This document shows, piece by piece, positions 8,621 to 17,681 of a stretch of 64,000 nt of DNA; the first letter of the stretch is position 1; each line of letters begins with the position of its first letter. This DNA comes from Chthoniobacteraceae bacterium (GTDB taxonomy: Bacteria; Verrucomicrobiota; Verrucomicrobiia; Chthoniobacterales; Chthoniobacteraceae), in contig CANJZW010000007.1 of NCBI GenBank assembly GCA_947479475.1, forward strand, positions 23,062 through 87,061, read 5' to 3'. A model generated the notes under the pieces. The model was given only the letters and a program-made list of their open reading frames with translations, had not been told where the DNA came from and ran no database searches. The position numbers and the translations under genes are program-made.

Positions 8621-10735
8621 ATGCGCTGGGACACGCCCCTCAAAGAACTCCCCTGGGTCGGCCCACAGCGCTCGCGACAACTCACGCGTTTCGGCTTGGA
8701 AACCCTGGGCGACCTCGTCTCCCATTTCCCAAAACGCTGGGAAGACCGATCCCGCTTCGACCGTTTTCCTCAAGAAGAGTCAGACCTTCCTGTCTGCGTC
8801 TGCGGCCTCGTCCAAACTGCAGCCGTCCAACGGCGCGGCCGCGCCCGCAACTTCGAAATCCGCCTCGTCGAAGAAAAAAGCCATGCTCTAGCCGGTCAGA
8901 TTACCGTGCGCTGGTACAACTTGTATTGGGTTGAAAAAGTCGTCGCCGCTGGGGTCCGCCTCGTGGTGTACGGCAAACCAAAACGGCGCGGCCGACAGAT
9001 TGTTTTTGAACAACCCGAGTTTGAAATTCTCGAAGAAGAATCTGCGGACTCCCTCCATCTGCAACGCATTGTTCCCATCCACCGGGCCACCGAGGGCCTT
9101 TCCACGCGAATACTCCGCTGGCTGATTTGGGAGGCGCTCCAACAGTTGGAGGGCCATGACCTGCCCTCCCTCATCCCTGCCTCCCTTGACACCACGCCCC
9201 GCATCGAGGCCCTCCGCCAAATCCATTTCCCGGATTCCTTCGAATCCCTTTCCCGCGCACGCAAGAACCTCGTCCTGACGGAGTTCTTTGGCATGCAACT
9301 TTGCATCGCCCAGCGCCGCGCCCAGCAGCAAGCAGAACCCGGCCTCTGCCACGCCTCCTCCACGCGCCTGATCGAACAACTCCACTCCAGCCTGCCTTTC
9401 CCACTCACCGGCGCTCAGATCCGCTCCATCGCCGAGATTCAAACCGACATGGCTTCCGAACGCCCCATGAACCGGCTCCTTCACGGGGACGTGGGCGCGG
9501 GAAAAACGCTGGTCGCCTTGTCCGCCATGCTCCTGGCGGTGGAAGCCGGCTTTCAGGCGGCTCTGATGGCTCCCACACAGATCCTGGCAGAGCAACACTA
9601 CCTCCAGTTCCAGCGCCTCTGCACCCCTCTGGGCCTTCGCGTATGCCTCCGCACCGGCACCCGCCGCGAGGAGTCCGGGCCACTGCCTCTTTTCGATCAC
9701 GACCGCTGGCAACAGGCCGTCGCAACGGGCTCCGCAGATAAACCGCCCATTCCCGTTCAGGACCAACCCGAGATCATCGTCGGCACCCACGCGTTGCTTC
9801 ATCACCCCGAACTCTTCTCCCGCCTCGGCCTTGCCGTCATTGACGAACAACACAAATTCGGCGTCCTCCAAAGAGCCACCTTACGCGCCCAGGGCCGTTG
9901 CCCGGACATGCTCGTCATGACCGCCACACCCATCCCCAGAACGCTCACAATGAGCCTGTACGGTGATCTGGATGTTTCTACTCTCGACGAACTTCCAAAG
10001 GGCCGTGGAAAAATAATCACCGGAGTCCGGGACAGCGCCAAAGTACCCGAAGCCGCCAAGTTTATCCGCGAACATCTCGAAGCCGGAAGACAAGCCTACA
10101 TCGTCTACCCTCTCATCGACGCTTCCGAAAAAACCGAAGCCAAAGCCGCAGCCGCGGAATTTGAGAAGTGGCAGACCCTCCTGGCACCCATGCCGTGCGC
10201 GCTCCTCCACGGGCGTATTCCTCCGGAGCAAAAAGACTCCATCATGGAGCAATTTCGCCTCGGCCACACGAAGGCCCTTATCGCCACAACCGTCATCGAA
10301 GTAGGCATCGACGTCCCGAATGCAACCGTAATGCTCATTGAAAACGCTGAACGTTTCGGCCTCGCCCAGCTCCACCAACTCCGCGGCCGCGTTGGCCGGG
10401 GTATCCATAAAAGTTACTGCATCCTTCTCACAGGCGTCGCAGAGCCCGAGTCGCTCAAAAAACTCGAAGTCCTCGAACGCACGTCCAACGGCTTCGATAT
10501 CGCAGAGGCGGATTGGGAGCTGCGCGGCCCAGGCGATCTCCTTGGCACCGCACAGAGCGGCCTGCCGCCGCTCCGGATTGGCAACCTGACAAAAGACTTT
10601 GCTCTTATGCAACAAGCTCGGGGCGCTGCTTTTGTCGTGATCGAAAAAGACCCGCTCCTCGAACAACCGGCCCACCGTATCTACCGCACCCTTCTGGCGA
10701 CCGGTCCCAAGGCGGACCTTTCCCAAGTCAGTTGA
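8621..10735 (+). CDS. recG: ATP-dependent DNA helicase RecG
   Basis: 704 aa, close to the family's usual size. The N-terminal wedge/OB region begins with PLKELPWVGPQRSRQL. The helicase motor shows Walker A LHGDVGAGKT (near residue 290), the DEQH box VIDEQHKFGVLQR, motif III MTATPIPRTL, and the C-terminal lobe with LLHGRIPPEQK, IATTVIEVGIDVPNA and QLRGRVGRG. RecG remodels stalled replication forks and branch-migrates Holliday junctions. It lies 77 bp after recA in the same orientation, which groups two recombination genes beside the proposed replication origin. Confidence 0.97.
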   Translation: MRWDTPLKELPWVGPQRSRQLTRFGLETLGDLVSHFPKRWEDRSRFDRFPQEESDLPVCVCGLVQTAAVQRRGRARNFEIRLVEEKSHALAGQITVRWYNLYWVEKVVAAGVRLVVYGKPKRRGRQIVFEQPEFEILEEESADSLHLQRIVPIHRATEGLSTRILRWLIWEALQQLEGHDLPSLIPASLDTTPRIEALRQIHFPDSFESLSRARKNLVLTEFFGMQLCIAQRRAQQQAEPGLCHASSTRLIEQLHSSLPFPLTGAQIRSIAEIQTDMASERPMNRLLHGDVGAGKTLVALSAMLLAVEAGFQAALMAPTQILAEQHYLQFQRLCTPLGLRVCLRTGTRREESGPLPLFDHDRWQQAVATGSADKPPIPVQDQPEIIVGTHALLHHPELFSRLGLAVIDEQHKFGVLQRATLRAQGRCPDMLVMTATPIPRTLTMSLYGDLDVSTLDELPKGRGKIITGVRDSAKVPEAAKFIREHLEAGRQAYIVYPLIDASEKTEAKAAAAEFEKWQTLLAPMPCALLHGRIPPEQKDSIMEQFRLGHTKALIATTVIEVGIDVPNATVMLIENAERFGLAQLHQLRGRVGRGIHKSYCILLTGVAEPESLKKLEVLERTSNGFDIAEADWELRGPGDLLGTAQSGLPPLRIGNLTKDFALMQQARGAAFVVIEKDPLLEQPAHRIYRTLLATGPKADLSQVS

Positions 10736-10864
10736 CACCGTTAAATCCACGGGCGTCCACTTCGCCACGCCCACCGCCCACGCAGCCTCAATGACAGAAT
10801 TCCCGTTTCCTCCCATTGATTCCCCCCGCTGCATTCCCTAGACTGACTCTCTTTTTCGCACCCC

Positions 10865-13612
10865 ATGATGACGAGCGCACAGATCCGCCAAAGCTTTCTC
10901 GATTTCTTTCGAGGGAAACAACACACCCTCGTACCCTCCTCCAGTCTGCTTCCGGACTCCCCCAACCTGCTCTTTACCAACGCAGGGATGAACCAGTTCG
11001 TCCCGATTTTCCTTGGCCAGCGCCAGCCCGACGTCACCCGTTGGGCCTCCGCGACGCCCGCGCTCGACACCCGCGCCGCCGACACCCAAAAATGCATCCG
11101 CGCCGGAGGCAAACACAACGATCTCGAAGATGTTGGCTTAGACACCTACCATCACACCTTCTTCGAAATGCTGGGAAACTGGTCCTTTGGAGATTACTTC
11201 AAAAAGGAAGCGATTCAGTGGGCCTGGGAGCTCATCGTTGAGATCTGGAAATTCCCTCCGCAGCGCCTCTACGCCACGGTTTATCAGCCTGACCCAGCGC
11301 TTGGCGACCCCGCTTCCCGCGATCAGGAAGCCTGGGAACTCTGGGCGGAACTTTTCCGGAAAGCGGGTTTAGATCCCTCCGTTCACATCGTTAACGGCAA
11401 CAAAAAGGACAACTTCTGGATGATGGGTGACACCGGCCCCTGCGGCCCGTGCTCCGAATTACACGTCGACCTCACTCCCTCCGGCGACACAGGAGGCGCT
11501 CTCGTGAATAAGGGTTCCGCAGAATGCATCGAAATTTGGAACCTCGTTTTCATCCAGTTCAACGCCAACCCCGACGGCTCCTTTTCACCGCTCCCAGCCC
11601 AGCACGTCGACACCGGCATGGGCTTCGAACGCGTCTGCTCCATCATCCAGGGGACACGCAACTTTGAAGAATTCAGCAACGTTCGTATTTCCAACTACGA
11701 AACCGACGTCTTCCGCCCCATTTTCGACGAACTCGAAAAACTCAGCGGCAAACACTACGCCAGCACGTTGCCTCAACAGACGGCAACAGGCCACTATGTG
11801 GCTATCACGCCGCAAGAGCAACTCGATGTCGCCTTCCGCGTGATCGCCGATCACATCCGCACCCTTTCCTTCGCCGTCGCTGATAGCATTCAACCCGGCA
11901 ACACCGATCGCAACTACGTGCTGCGACGCATCCTGCGCAGGGCCATTCGTTACGGGCGCATCCTCGGCTTCCGGGAGCCTTTCTTTTATAAACTCGTCCC
12001 AGTCCTCTCCCGCACCATGGGAGATGTGTTCCCTGAAATACGGTCCCGGCAAGCTTTTGTGGAGGAAGTCCTCAAACGCGAAGAAGTCGCCTTCAACAAA
12101 ACTCTCGACCGCGGGATCACCCTTTTCAACGACGAAATCAACCGCCTTCAGGGTGCCGGTTCCACCGCTGTTTCAGGTGCCTTCGCCTTCCAACTCTACG
12201 ACACCTCTGGCTTTCCGCTGGACCTCACAGAACTCATGGCGCGCGAACGCGGCTTCTCCGTGGACACCGCTGGCTTTGAAATCCTCATGGATCAGCAGCG
12301 AGCCAGAGCTCGCGCCGCCCAGAAAAAGGAAATCATCGAACTCTCTCAAATTGAGACAATCCTCCCCACAAGGTTTGTCGGATACGACGCCCTTTCCACA
12401 GCCGCTTCCGTCGTGGAAGTCGTCTCCGTCAAAAACAAAACCGCTGTGATTCTGGACGTATCCACCGCCTATGCGGAGATGGGCGGCCAAATCGGGGACT
12501 CCGGAGTCCTCGAAGCTGGAGCCGACTACTGGCAGGTCACGCACACCACAAAAAGCGGACCCGTCTGGTTACATTTCATTGAGGGCGACCATGCCCCTGC
12601 TCTCGGCCAAAACGTTTCTCTTTTCGTCCATACCGATCGTAGGCGCTCCGTGGAACGGCATCATTCGGTGACGCATCTTTTGCACTGGGCGTTGCATGAG
12701 GTTGTCTCGAAAGAAGCCTCTCAAAAGGGCTCCTTTGTTGGCACGGATAAACTCACCTTCGATTTTTCAAGCGGTCCTCTCTCACAATCGCAACTTCATG
12801 ATGTGGAGCAACTCGTGAATGAACGCGTACTCGAAAATGCGCCTGTTTTCTGGCGTGAACTAGAGTTCACTGAAGTTAAAAAAAATCAGGACATTCTTCA
12901 ATTCTTCGGTGAAAAGTACGGAGACATTGTTCGCGTTGTGCAGGTCGGAGGAACCTCCGATGGTTTGAACGGTTATTCAATGGAACTCTGCGGAGGCACC
13001 CATGTGCGCAGCACCGGCGAGATCGGTCTCTTTCGCATCGTTTCCGAAGGCGCTGTAGCTGCAGGCATTCGCCGCATCGAAGCTGTTGCAGGCCTGCCCG
13101 CCTACCATAGCTCCGTCGCTGAGAACCACCGTCTGAAGGCACTTGCTGCGCTTGCTGGAAGCCCGCTCTCAGACTTGGAACGGAAAATTGAGACTCTGCT
13201 ACAAAATCAAAAAGACCTCGAAAAAGCTCTCAAAGCCGCGCAGCAACGCGAAGCTTCTGTGGCCGCTTCCCGGCTCGTTACCCAGATAGAAACGCTCTCA
13301 AACACGCCCGTGATCATCGCGGAAGTCCACGACGTCACAGGGGAAGCGCTCCAAGACATCGCAGACGCTCTTAAAGGACATTTCGAAGGGGTTGTCTTCC
13401 TAGCAAGCGCCCATGCTGAAATTGTTTCCCTCGTCGCCACGGTGAGTCCATCTTTCACAGGGCGTTTTGCTGCCGGCAAACTCGTCCAAACCGCCGCTCC
13501 CATTGTAAACGGAAAGGGCGGAGGGCGGCCTGACACCGCACGCGGAGCAGGTAAAAATTCCTCTGCTATTCCTCAAGCGCTCGCGTCTATCAGGCAGCTT
13601 ATTTCAGGCTAG
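10865..13612 (+). CDS. alaS: Alanyl-tRNA synthetase
   Basis: 915 aa, full length. Order of parts: class II catalytic domain (SFLDFFRGKQHTLVPSSSL, TNAGMNQFVPIFLG, HHTFFEMLGNWSFGDYFK), tRNA-recognition region, editing domain with the zinc-type HxxxH (HHSVTHLLH) and CGGTHVRSTGEIG, then the C-Ala domain with the GKGGGRPD glycine-rich motif near the end. It charges tRNA-Ala and clears Ser/Gly mischarging. Start at ATG 10865 (a second ATG follows immediately). There is no Shine-Dalgarno sequence. The gene is followed after 38 bp by rnc. Confidence 0.98.
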   Translation: MMTSAQIRQSFLDFFRGKQHTLVPSSSLLPDSPNLLFTNAGMNQFVPIFLGQRQPDVTRWASATPALDTRAADTQKCIRAGGKHNDLEDVGLDTYHHTFFEMLGNWSFGDYFKKEAIQWAWELIVEIWKFPPQRLYATVYQPDPALGDPASRDQEAWELWAELFRKAGLDPSVHIVNGNKKDNFWMMGDTGPCGPCSELHVDLTPSGDTGGALVNKGSAECIEIWNLVFIQFNANPDGSFSPLPAQHVDTGMGFERVCSIIQGTRNFEEFSNVRISNYETDVFRPIFDELEKLSGKHYASTLPQQTATGHYVAITPQEQLDVAFRVIADHIRTLSFAVADSIQPGNTDRNYVLRRILRRAIRYGRILGFREPFFYKLVPVLSRTMGDVFPEIRSRQAFVEEVLKREEVAFNKTLDRGITLFNDEINRLQGAGSTAVSGAFAFQLYDTSGFPLDLTELMARERGFSVDTAGFEILMDQQRARARAAQKKEIIELSQIETILPTRFVGYDALSTAASVVEVVSVKNKTAVILDVSTAYAEMGGQIGDSGVLEAGADYWQVTHTTKSGPVWLHFIEGDHAPALGQNVSLFVHTDRRRSVERHHSVTHLLHWALHEVVSKEASQKGSFVGTDKLTFDFSSGPLSQSQLHDVEQLVNERVLENAPVFWRELEFTEVKKNQDILQFFGEKYGDIVRVVQVGGTSDGLNGYSMELCGGTHVRSTGEIGLFRIVSEGAVAAGIRRIEAVAGLPAYHSSVAENHRLKALAALAGSPLSDLERKIETLLQNQKDLEKALKAAQQREASVAASRLVTQIETLSNTPVIIAEVHDVTGEALQDIADALKGHFEGVVFLASAHAEIVSLVATVSPSFTGRFAAGKLVQTAAPIVNGKGGGRPDTARGAGKNSSAIPQALASIRQLISG

Positions 13613-13650
13613 CCCTGGCCGCCCCGTTTCCACCCCATCCCTATGTCGCT

Positions 13651-14394
13651 ATGAATCCGTTAGAGGAACGCATTCAGTATAAGTTTCGTAACGCACTGCT
13701 TCTTGCAGAGGCTCTAACCCATCCAAGCCTGGGTTATGAAACGCAGCGCCATCATTTCGACAATCAACGCCTCGAGTTTCTCGGGGATGCCGTTCTACAG
13801 CTCATCTTCACCGAGTTTCTTTTCGACTCCTATTCCGAACTTCCCGAAGGAGAACTTACCAAACTCCGCGCCAGACTTGTTTCCAGAGACGGGCTCCGTA
13901 TCAACGCAGAAGCTCTGGATCTTGGGAAATATTTGATGATGGGCCGTGGCGAGGAAGCCACTGGCGGCCGCAGCCGCGCGTCTGCCCTTGCTGACGCCTA
14001 CGAGGCGCTTATAGGCGCCCTCTATCTGGATTCCGACTACGTCACCGTGCGCCGCATTGTTCTGACAGAAACTCGCTCCCGCCTTGAAGAACTGATTGTG
14101 GAAGACCCTTCTGCCAATCCCAAAGGCCGATTGCAGGAGATTCTTCAATCTGTCACTCCCCACAGTCCTATTTACGAAGTGGTCGAACAATTCGGCCCGG
14201 AACATATGAAACAGTTCATTTCAAGAATTGTCTGGGAAGGCGCTGAGTTAGCTCGCGGCTCAGGTCGCAGCAAAAAGGACGCTGAAGTGCAGGCTGCACG
14301 GAAGGCGATCGAACTGCGTTCCTGGGAAACCTTGTCCCTTGTGAATGAAGCCAAGCCAACATCGCCTGCCAACAACCAGGCCGAGAACCTGTGA
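13651..14394 (+). CDS. rnc: Ribonuclease III
   Basis: 247 aa. The N-terminal endonuclease domain carries the signature NQRLEFLGDAVLQL (E42, D46) and the second metal-site residues D115 and E118 in DAYEALIGALYLD. The C-terminal double-stranded RNA-binding domain (from about residue 155, NPKGRLQEILQ... to GSGRSKKDAEVQAARKAI) is intact. It cleaves dsRNA in rRNA and mRNA maturation. It is the last gene before the proposed replication origin; the fourth DnaA-box-like 9-mer overlaps its stop codon. Confidence 0.97.
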   Translation: MNPLEERIQYKFRNALLLAEALTHPSLGYETQRHHFDNQRLEFLGDAVLQLIFTEFLFDSYSELPEGELTKLRARLVSRDGLRINAEALDLGKYLMMGRGEEATGGRSRASALADAYEALIGALYLDSDYVTVRRIVLTETRSRLEELIVEDPSANPKGRLQEILQSVTPHSPIYEVVEQFGPEHMKQFISRIVWEGAELARGSGRSKKDAEVQAARKAIELRSWETLSLVNEAKPTSPANNQAENL

Positions 14395-14612
14395 ACAACC
14401 TCCCACAAGTCCCAACAACCCTCGCCCCTCGCTCTTTTCGAGTCGGTTATTCACAGCCTCTCTTAGGTTGTTGGCCGTTCAAAATCCGCCTTATCATCCG
14501 CAAAACAAACGGGATCCCTATTATCTTTGCTAGTTATTCACATTCTTAAGAAGAAGGAGAATGATTTAATTTTTCTCTCTTTCTTAAAGAGCTGTGAATA
14601 ACTCGCCCCTCG
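14390..14612. other. Putative chromosomal replication origin (oriC)
   Basis: Non-coding block with three identical 9-mers TTATTCACA, fitting the DnaA-box consensus TTATNCACA: + strand at 14447-14455 and 14534-14542, minus strand at 14593-14601. A near match TTGTTCACA lies on the minus strand at 14390-14398. Between and around the boxes is an AT-rich core: 58 of 80 bases in 14521-14600 are A or T by hand count. An 11-bp direct repeat CTCGCCCCTCG occurs at 14421-14431 and 14602-14612. By hand count, + strand GC skew is negative on the left (601-840: 91 C, 53 G) and positive on the right (30001-30240: 85 G, 56 C), both sampled inside minus-strand genes. That polarity is the one expected at an origin. 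The rest of the gap to 14700 shows no gene. Function is inferred, not proven. Confidence 0.65.
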
Positions 14613-14700
14613 GGCAAATAGCGGCACCGTCTATCTACGCCTCATTTTAACCTGCCACGATTCACACATCTTCTCTTGGAACCAGCCAGCACCTGAGCGT

Positions 14701-15873
14701 ATGCTGAAAAACTTTCCTCTGATGAGTGCTTCTGACCCATTGATCTACCTCGACAACAACGCGACCACAGCCGTGGATCCAGCCGTTGTAGAGGAGATGC
14801 TGCCGTTCCTTAACCAATTCTATGGAAATCCTTCCAGCCCCTATCGGATTGGCAAAATAGCGGCCCAAGCTCTGGAAATCGCCCGTGAACGCGTAGCCAT
14901 GTTGCTTCAAGCGGAGCCAGTGGAGATCATTTTCACCGGAAGCGGAACGGAAGCTACGAATGCCGCCATTTATTCGGCCCTGGCTGCAGATCCCGATAAA
15001 CAGCACATTGTCACAACAAGAGTGGAACACTCTGCGACACTGAAAACATGTGAGGTGCTGGCGAAAAAAGGCGTGGAAATCACATGGATCGGGGTTGATT
15101 CAAAGGGACAAGTCGATCTCCAAGAGATGGAAAAAGCGGTACGTTCAGACACAGCTCTACTGAGCGTGATGTGGGCGAACAATGAAACAGGGACAATATT
15201 TCCGATTGAAGAACTGACAGCCATCGCTAGGAGCAAAGGGATTTATTTTCATACCGATGCTGTGCAAGCGGTGGGAAAGGTGCCGGTGAAAGTGGGCAAT
15301 ACAGGAATTCAATTCGCTTCAATCTCAGGGCACAAACTCCACTGCCCTAAGGGAGTAGGCGCCCTTTACGCAAATAAGAGAGCCAGATTTGTGCCGTTTT
15401 TAACCGGGGGAAGCCAAGAAAATGGAAGACGCGCCGGTACGCAAAATGTGGCGTCAATTGTAGCGTTCGGTAAAGCCTGTGAGATCGCTCACCAAGAATT
15501 AGAGCAGAACAAAAAGAAGGTTCTGTCTCTCAGGGATGCCTTTGAACAAAGGCTTCTTTCTCGCATTACAGGCGTGGAGGTAAATGGTGACCCGCAGAAC
15601 CGTCTTCCGAACACCACAAATCTCGCTTTTGAAAATATAGAGGGAGAAGGGCTGCTCATTCTGTTGGATGAAAACAACATAGCTTGCTCAGCAGGATCTG
15701 CTTGTACGGCAGGATCCATCCACCCTTCGCACGTGCTCAAAGCCATGGGATGTTCCGATAAGAAAGCCAGGGCGAGCCTGCGGTTTTCTTTTTCCCACTT
15801 AAACACCGAAGAAGAAACACAAAGGGCTGCCGAAATCATCGAAAGCAAAATCACAAAACTGAGGGCTACCTAA
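14701..15873 (+). CDS. Cysteine desulfurase (NifS/IscS family)
   Basis: 390 aa PLP enzyme. Landmarks: YLDNNATTAVDP near the N-terminus, the cofactor-stacking His110 (RVEHSA), Asp in HTDAVQAVGK, Schiff-base Lys212 in SGHKLHCPKG, RAGTQNV, and the catalytic Cys335 loop SAGSACTAGS. It removes sulfur from cysteine as a persulfide for Fe-S cluster or thio-cofactor assembly. No IscU, SufE or MnmA neighbour is present, so its acceptor is unknown. ATG 14722 (MSASDP) is an alternative start. recJ begins four bases after the stop, implying co-transcription. This is the first gene right of the proposed origin, and its + strand is visibly richer in G than the genes to the left. Confidence 0.93.
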   Translation: MLKNFPLMSASDPLIYLDNNATTAVDPAVVEEMLPFLNQFYGNPSSPYRIGKIAAQALEIARERVAMLLQAEPVEIIFTGSGTEATNAAIYSALAADPDKQHIVTTRVEHSATLKTCEVLAKKGVEITWIGVDSKGQVDLQEMEKAVRSDTALLSVMWANNETGTIFPIEELTAIARSKGIYFHTDAVQAVGKVPVKVGNTGIQFASISGHKLHCPKGVGALYANKRARFVPFLTGGSQENGRRAGTQNVASIVAFGKACEIAHQELEQNKKKVLSLRDAFEQRLLSRITGVEVNGDPQNRLPNTTNLAFENIEGEGLLILLDENNIACSAGSACTAGSIHPSHVLKAMGCSDKKARASLRFSFSHLNTEEETQRAAEIIESKITKLRAT

Positions 15874-15877
15874 AACA

Positions 15878-17584
15878 GTGCTTAACAAAGCCATAGCTCG
15901 GTGGGTTTTGCCAGAACCAGCAGCACCTCAACTTGTTCAAGGTCTTGTAAGCGCCTTGGGACTTCCTAGAATCGTTGCAGATCTCCTTGTCCGCCGCGGA
16001 TACCAAGAACCCGCCGCCGCCCAACGGTTTCTATATCCCCGCTTGAATACATTGAGCGATCCATTTTTGTTACCAGACATGGAGATCGCCGTGTGGCGTA
16101 TTCTTCAGGCCATCGATCAAAAACAAACGATCGTCTTGTATGGTGATTACGATGTCGATGGCCTCACTTCCCTGACTCTCTTGCATCGCATCTTGGCTCT
16201 CTATCAGGCCGACGTGCATTGTTTTTTACCGCAACGCAAAGATGAAGGGTATGGTCTGAGTGCTAAAGGTGTAGCCCGGTGCGTAGACGAGTATGCTCCA
16301 ACCCTGCTGATTGCTATTGATTGCGGCACGTCGTCCGTAGCTGAAATACAGCAGTTAAAGGATGTTGGTGTAGATGTCGTTGTGCTGGACCATCACGAAT
16401 GTCCTGAACAGCTGCCGCCGTGTGTCGCCCTTGTGAACCCGAAAAAGGGACAGGTCTTTCACTATCTTTGCAGTGTTGGAATCGTTTTCAAGGTCGCTCA
16501 TGCCCTCCTTAAACAGCGGCCAAACGCAGCGGTTCAATTAAAGGATTACTTAGACCTCGTCGCCTTGGGGAGTGTTGCCGACCTCGTCCCATTAGTTGAA
16601 GAAAATCGCGTGTTGGTTCAAAAGGGCCTCGAACAACTTGCCGTCACAAAGTGGCAGGGAATTAAAACCCTGGCTGAAAAAGCAGGAGTCAAACCGCCGT
16701 GGGCTGCCTCAGACGTTGGGTTCAAACTCGGACCGAGACTCAATGCGGCAGGGCGCCTGGGAGAGGCGAAACGGGCCTTTCACCTATTAATGAGTGAAAA
16801 TGAAGTCGACGCTGCGAGCCTTACGGAGGAGCTCGAAGAAGAGAATCAAAACCGCAAGGTCATCGCGGAAGACGTCTACCAGCTTGCCGAAGCCCAGGTC
16901 GCCGAAAAATTTAACATCGTAAAGGACTTCGCAATCGTCGTTGGCGGAGATGGTTGGCATGAAGGAGTGATAGGGATCGCGGCTTCTAAACTGATGCACA
17001 AGTACAATCGGCCGGCGATTGTGATTGGGTTTGACGCACAGGGCTGTGGAAAAGGAAGCTGCCGAAGCATCCCCGGGTTTTCGTTGGTCAGTGCGCTGAG
17101 ATCTTGTGGAGCTTATTTGGAGAAAAGTGGGGGCCATGAAATGGCGGCTGGCCTCTCAATCCGGCGTGAACAGTTCGAAAACTTTCGAACCGCATTCGTC
17201 CGCGAGGCCGGAGAGCTGATCCGCGAGGAAGAATTGACGCCTCTGATCGTTCCAGATGCCGAGGTACACATTCACGAATTAAATCTGGTCTTGCTCGAAC
17301 AACTCGCAAAGCTGGGCCCGTTTGGGATCGCTAACGCCTCGCCAGTATTTTTACTTAGAAATGTATTTCCAGCGGGTCAACCCCGCGTGATGAAAGAAAA
17401 ACACCTCAGCCTGGAAATCCGGCAGGACAAGGAGACCGCGCGGGCGATTTGGTTTAACGGCGCGACGGACCCCGTTCCGAAGGCGCCCTGGGATGTTGCT
17501 TTTGAGCTCGTCCGAAATGAATACCAAGGCCGCGTGCAGCCCCAAATTCAAATCCGGGCCCTCCGTTCAGCGGCCGGAACCTAG
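15878..17584 (+). CDS. recJ: Single-stranded-DNA exonuclease RecJ
   Basis: 568 aa, similar to E. coli RecJ (577). GTG start four bases after the cysteine desulfurase stop. DHH-family motifs: DYDVDG (D90-G95), the Asp of IDCGTSS (D148), DHHE (171-174), then the DHHA1 domain with SGGHEMAAGLSI, and a C-terminal OB-like domain. It degrades ssDNA 5' to 3' in RecF-pathway recombination, mismatch repair and base-excision repair. The close spacing with the desulfurase indicates one transcript. Confidence 0.96.
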   Translation: MLNKAIARWVLPEPAAPQLVQGLVSALGLPRIVADLLVRRGYQEPAAAQRFLYPRLNTLSDPFLLPDMEIAVWRILQAIDQKQTIVLYGDYDVDGLTSLTLLHRILALYQADVHCFLPQRKDEGYGLSAKGVARCVDEYAPTLLIAIDCGTSSVAEIQQLKDVGVDVVVLDHHECPEQLPPCVALVNPKKGQVFHYLCSVGIVFKVAHALLKQRPNAAVQLKDYLDLVALGSVADLVPLVEENRVLVQKGLEQLAVTKWQGIKTLAEKAGVKPPWAASDVGFKLGPRLNAAGRLGEAKRAFHLLMSENEVDAASLTEELEEENQNRKVIAEDVYQLAEAQVAEKFNIVKDFAIVVGGDGWHEGVIGIAASKLMHKYNRPAIVIGFDAQGCGKGSCRSIPGFSLVSALRSCGAYLEKSGGHEMAAGLSIRREQFENFRTAFVREAGELIREEELTPLIVPDAEVHIHELNLVLLEQLAKLGPFGIANASPVFLLRNVFPAGQPRVMKEKHLSLEIRQDKETARAIWFNGATDPVPKAPWDVAFELVRNEYQGRVQPQIQIRALRSAAGT

Positions 17585-17681
17585 AAAAAAAGACTGGGGA
17601 GCACAGAATACACGCGTTTCCTGCGTGGTGTGTGGCTGAGGGGTTGACCCGCCAGACTCTGGAAGCCATCTTTTTACGCTT

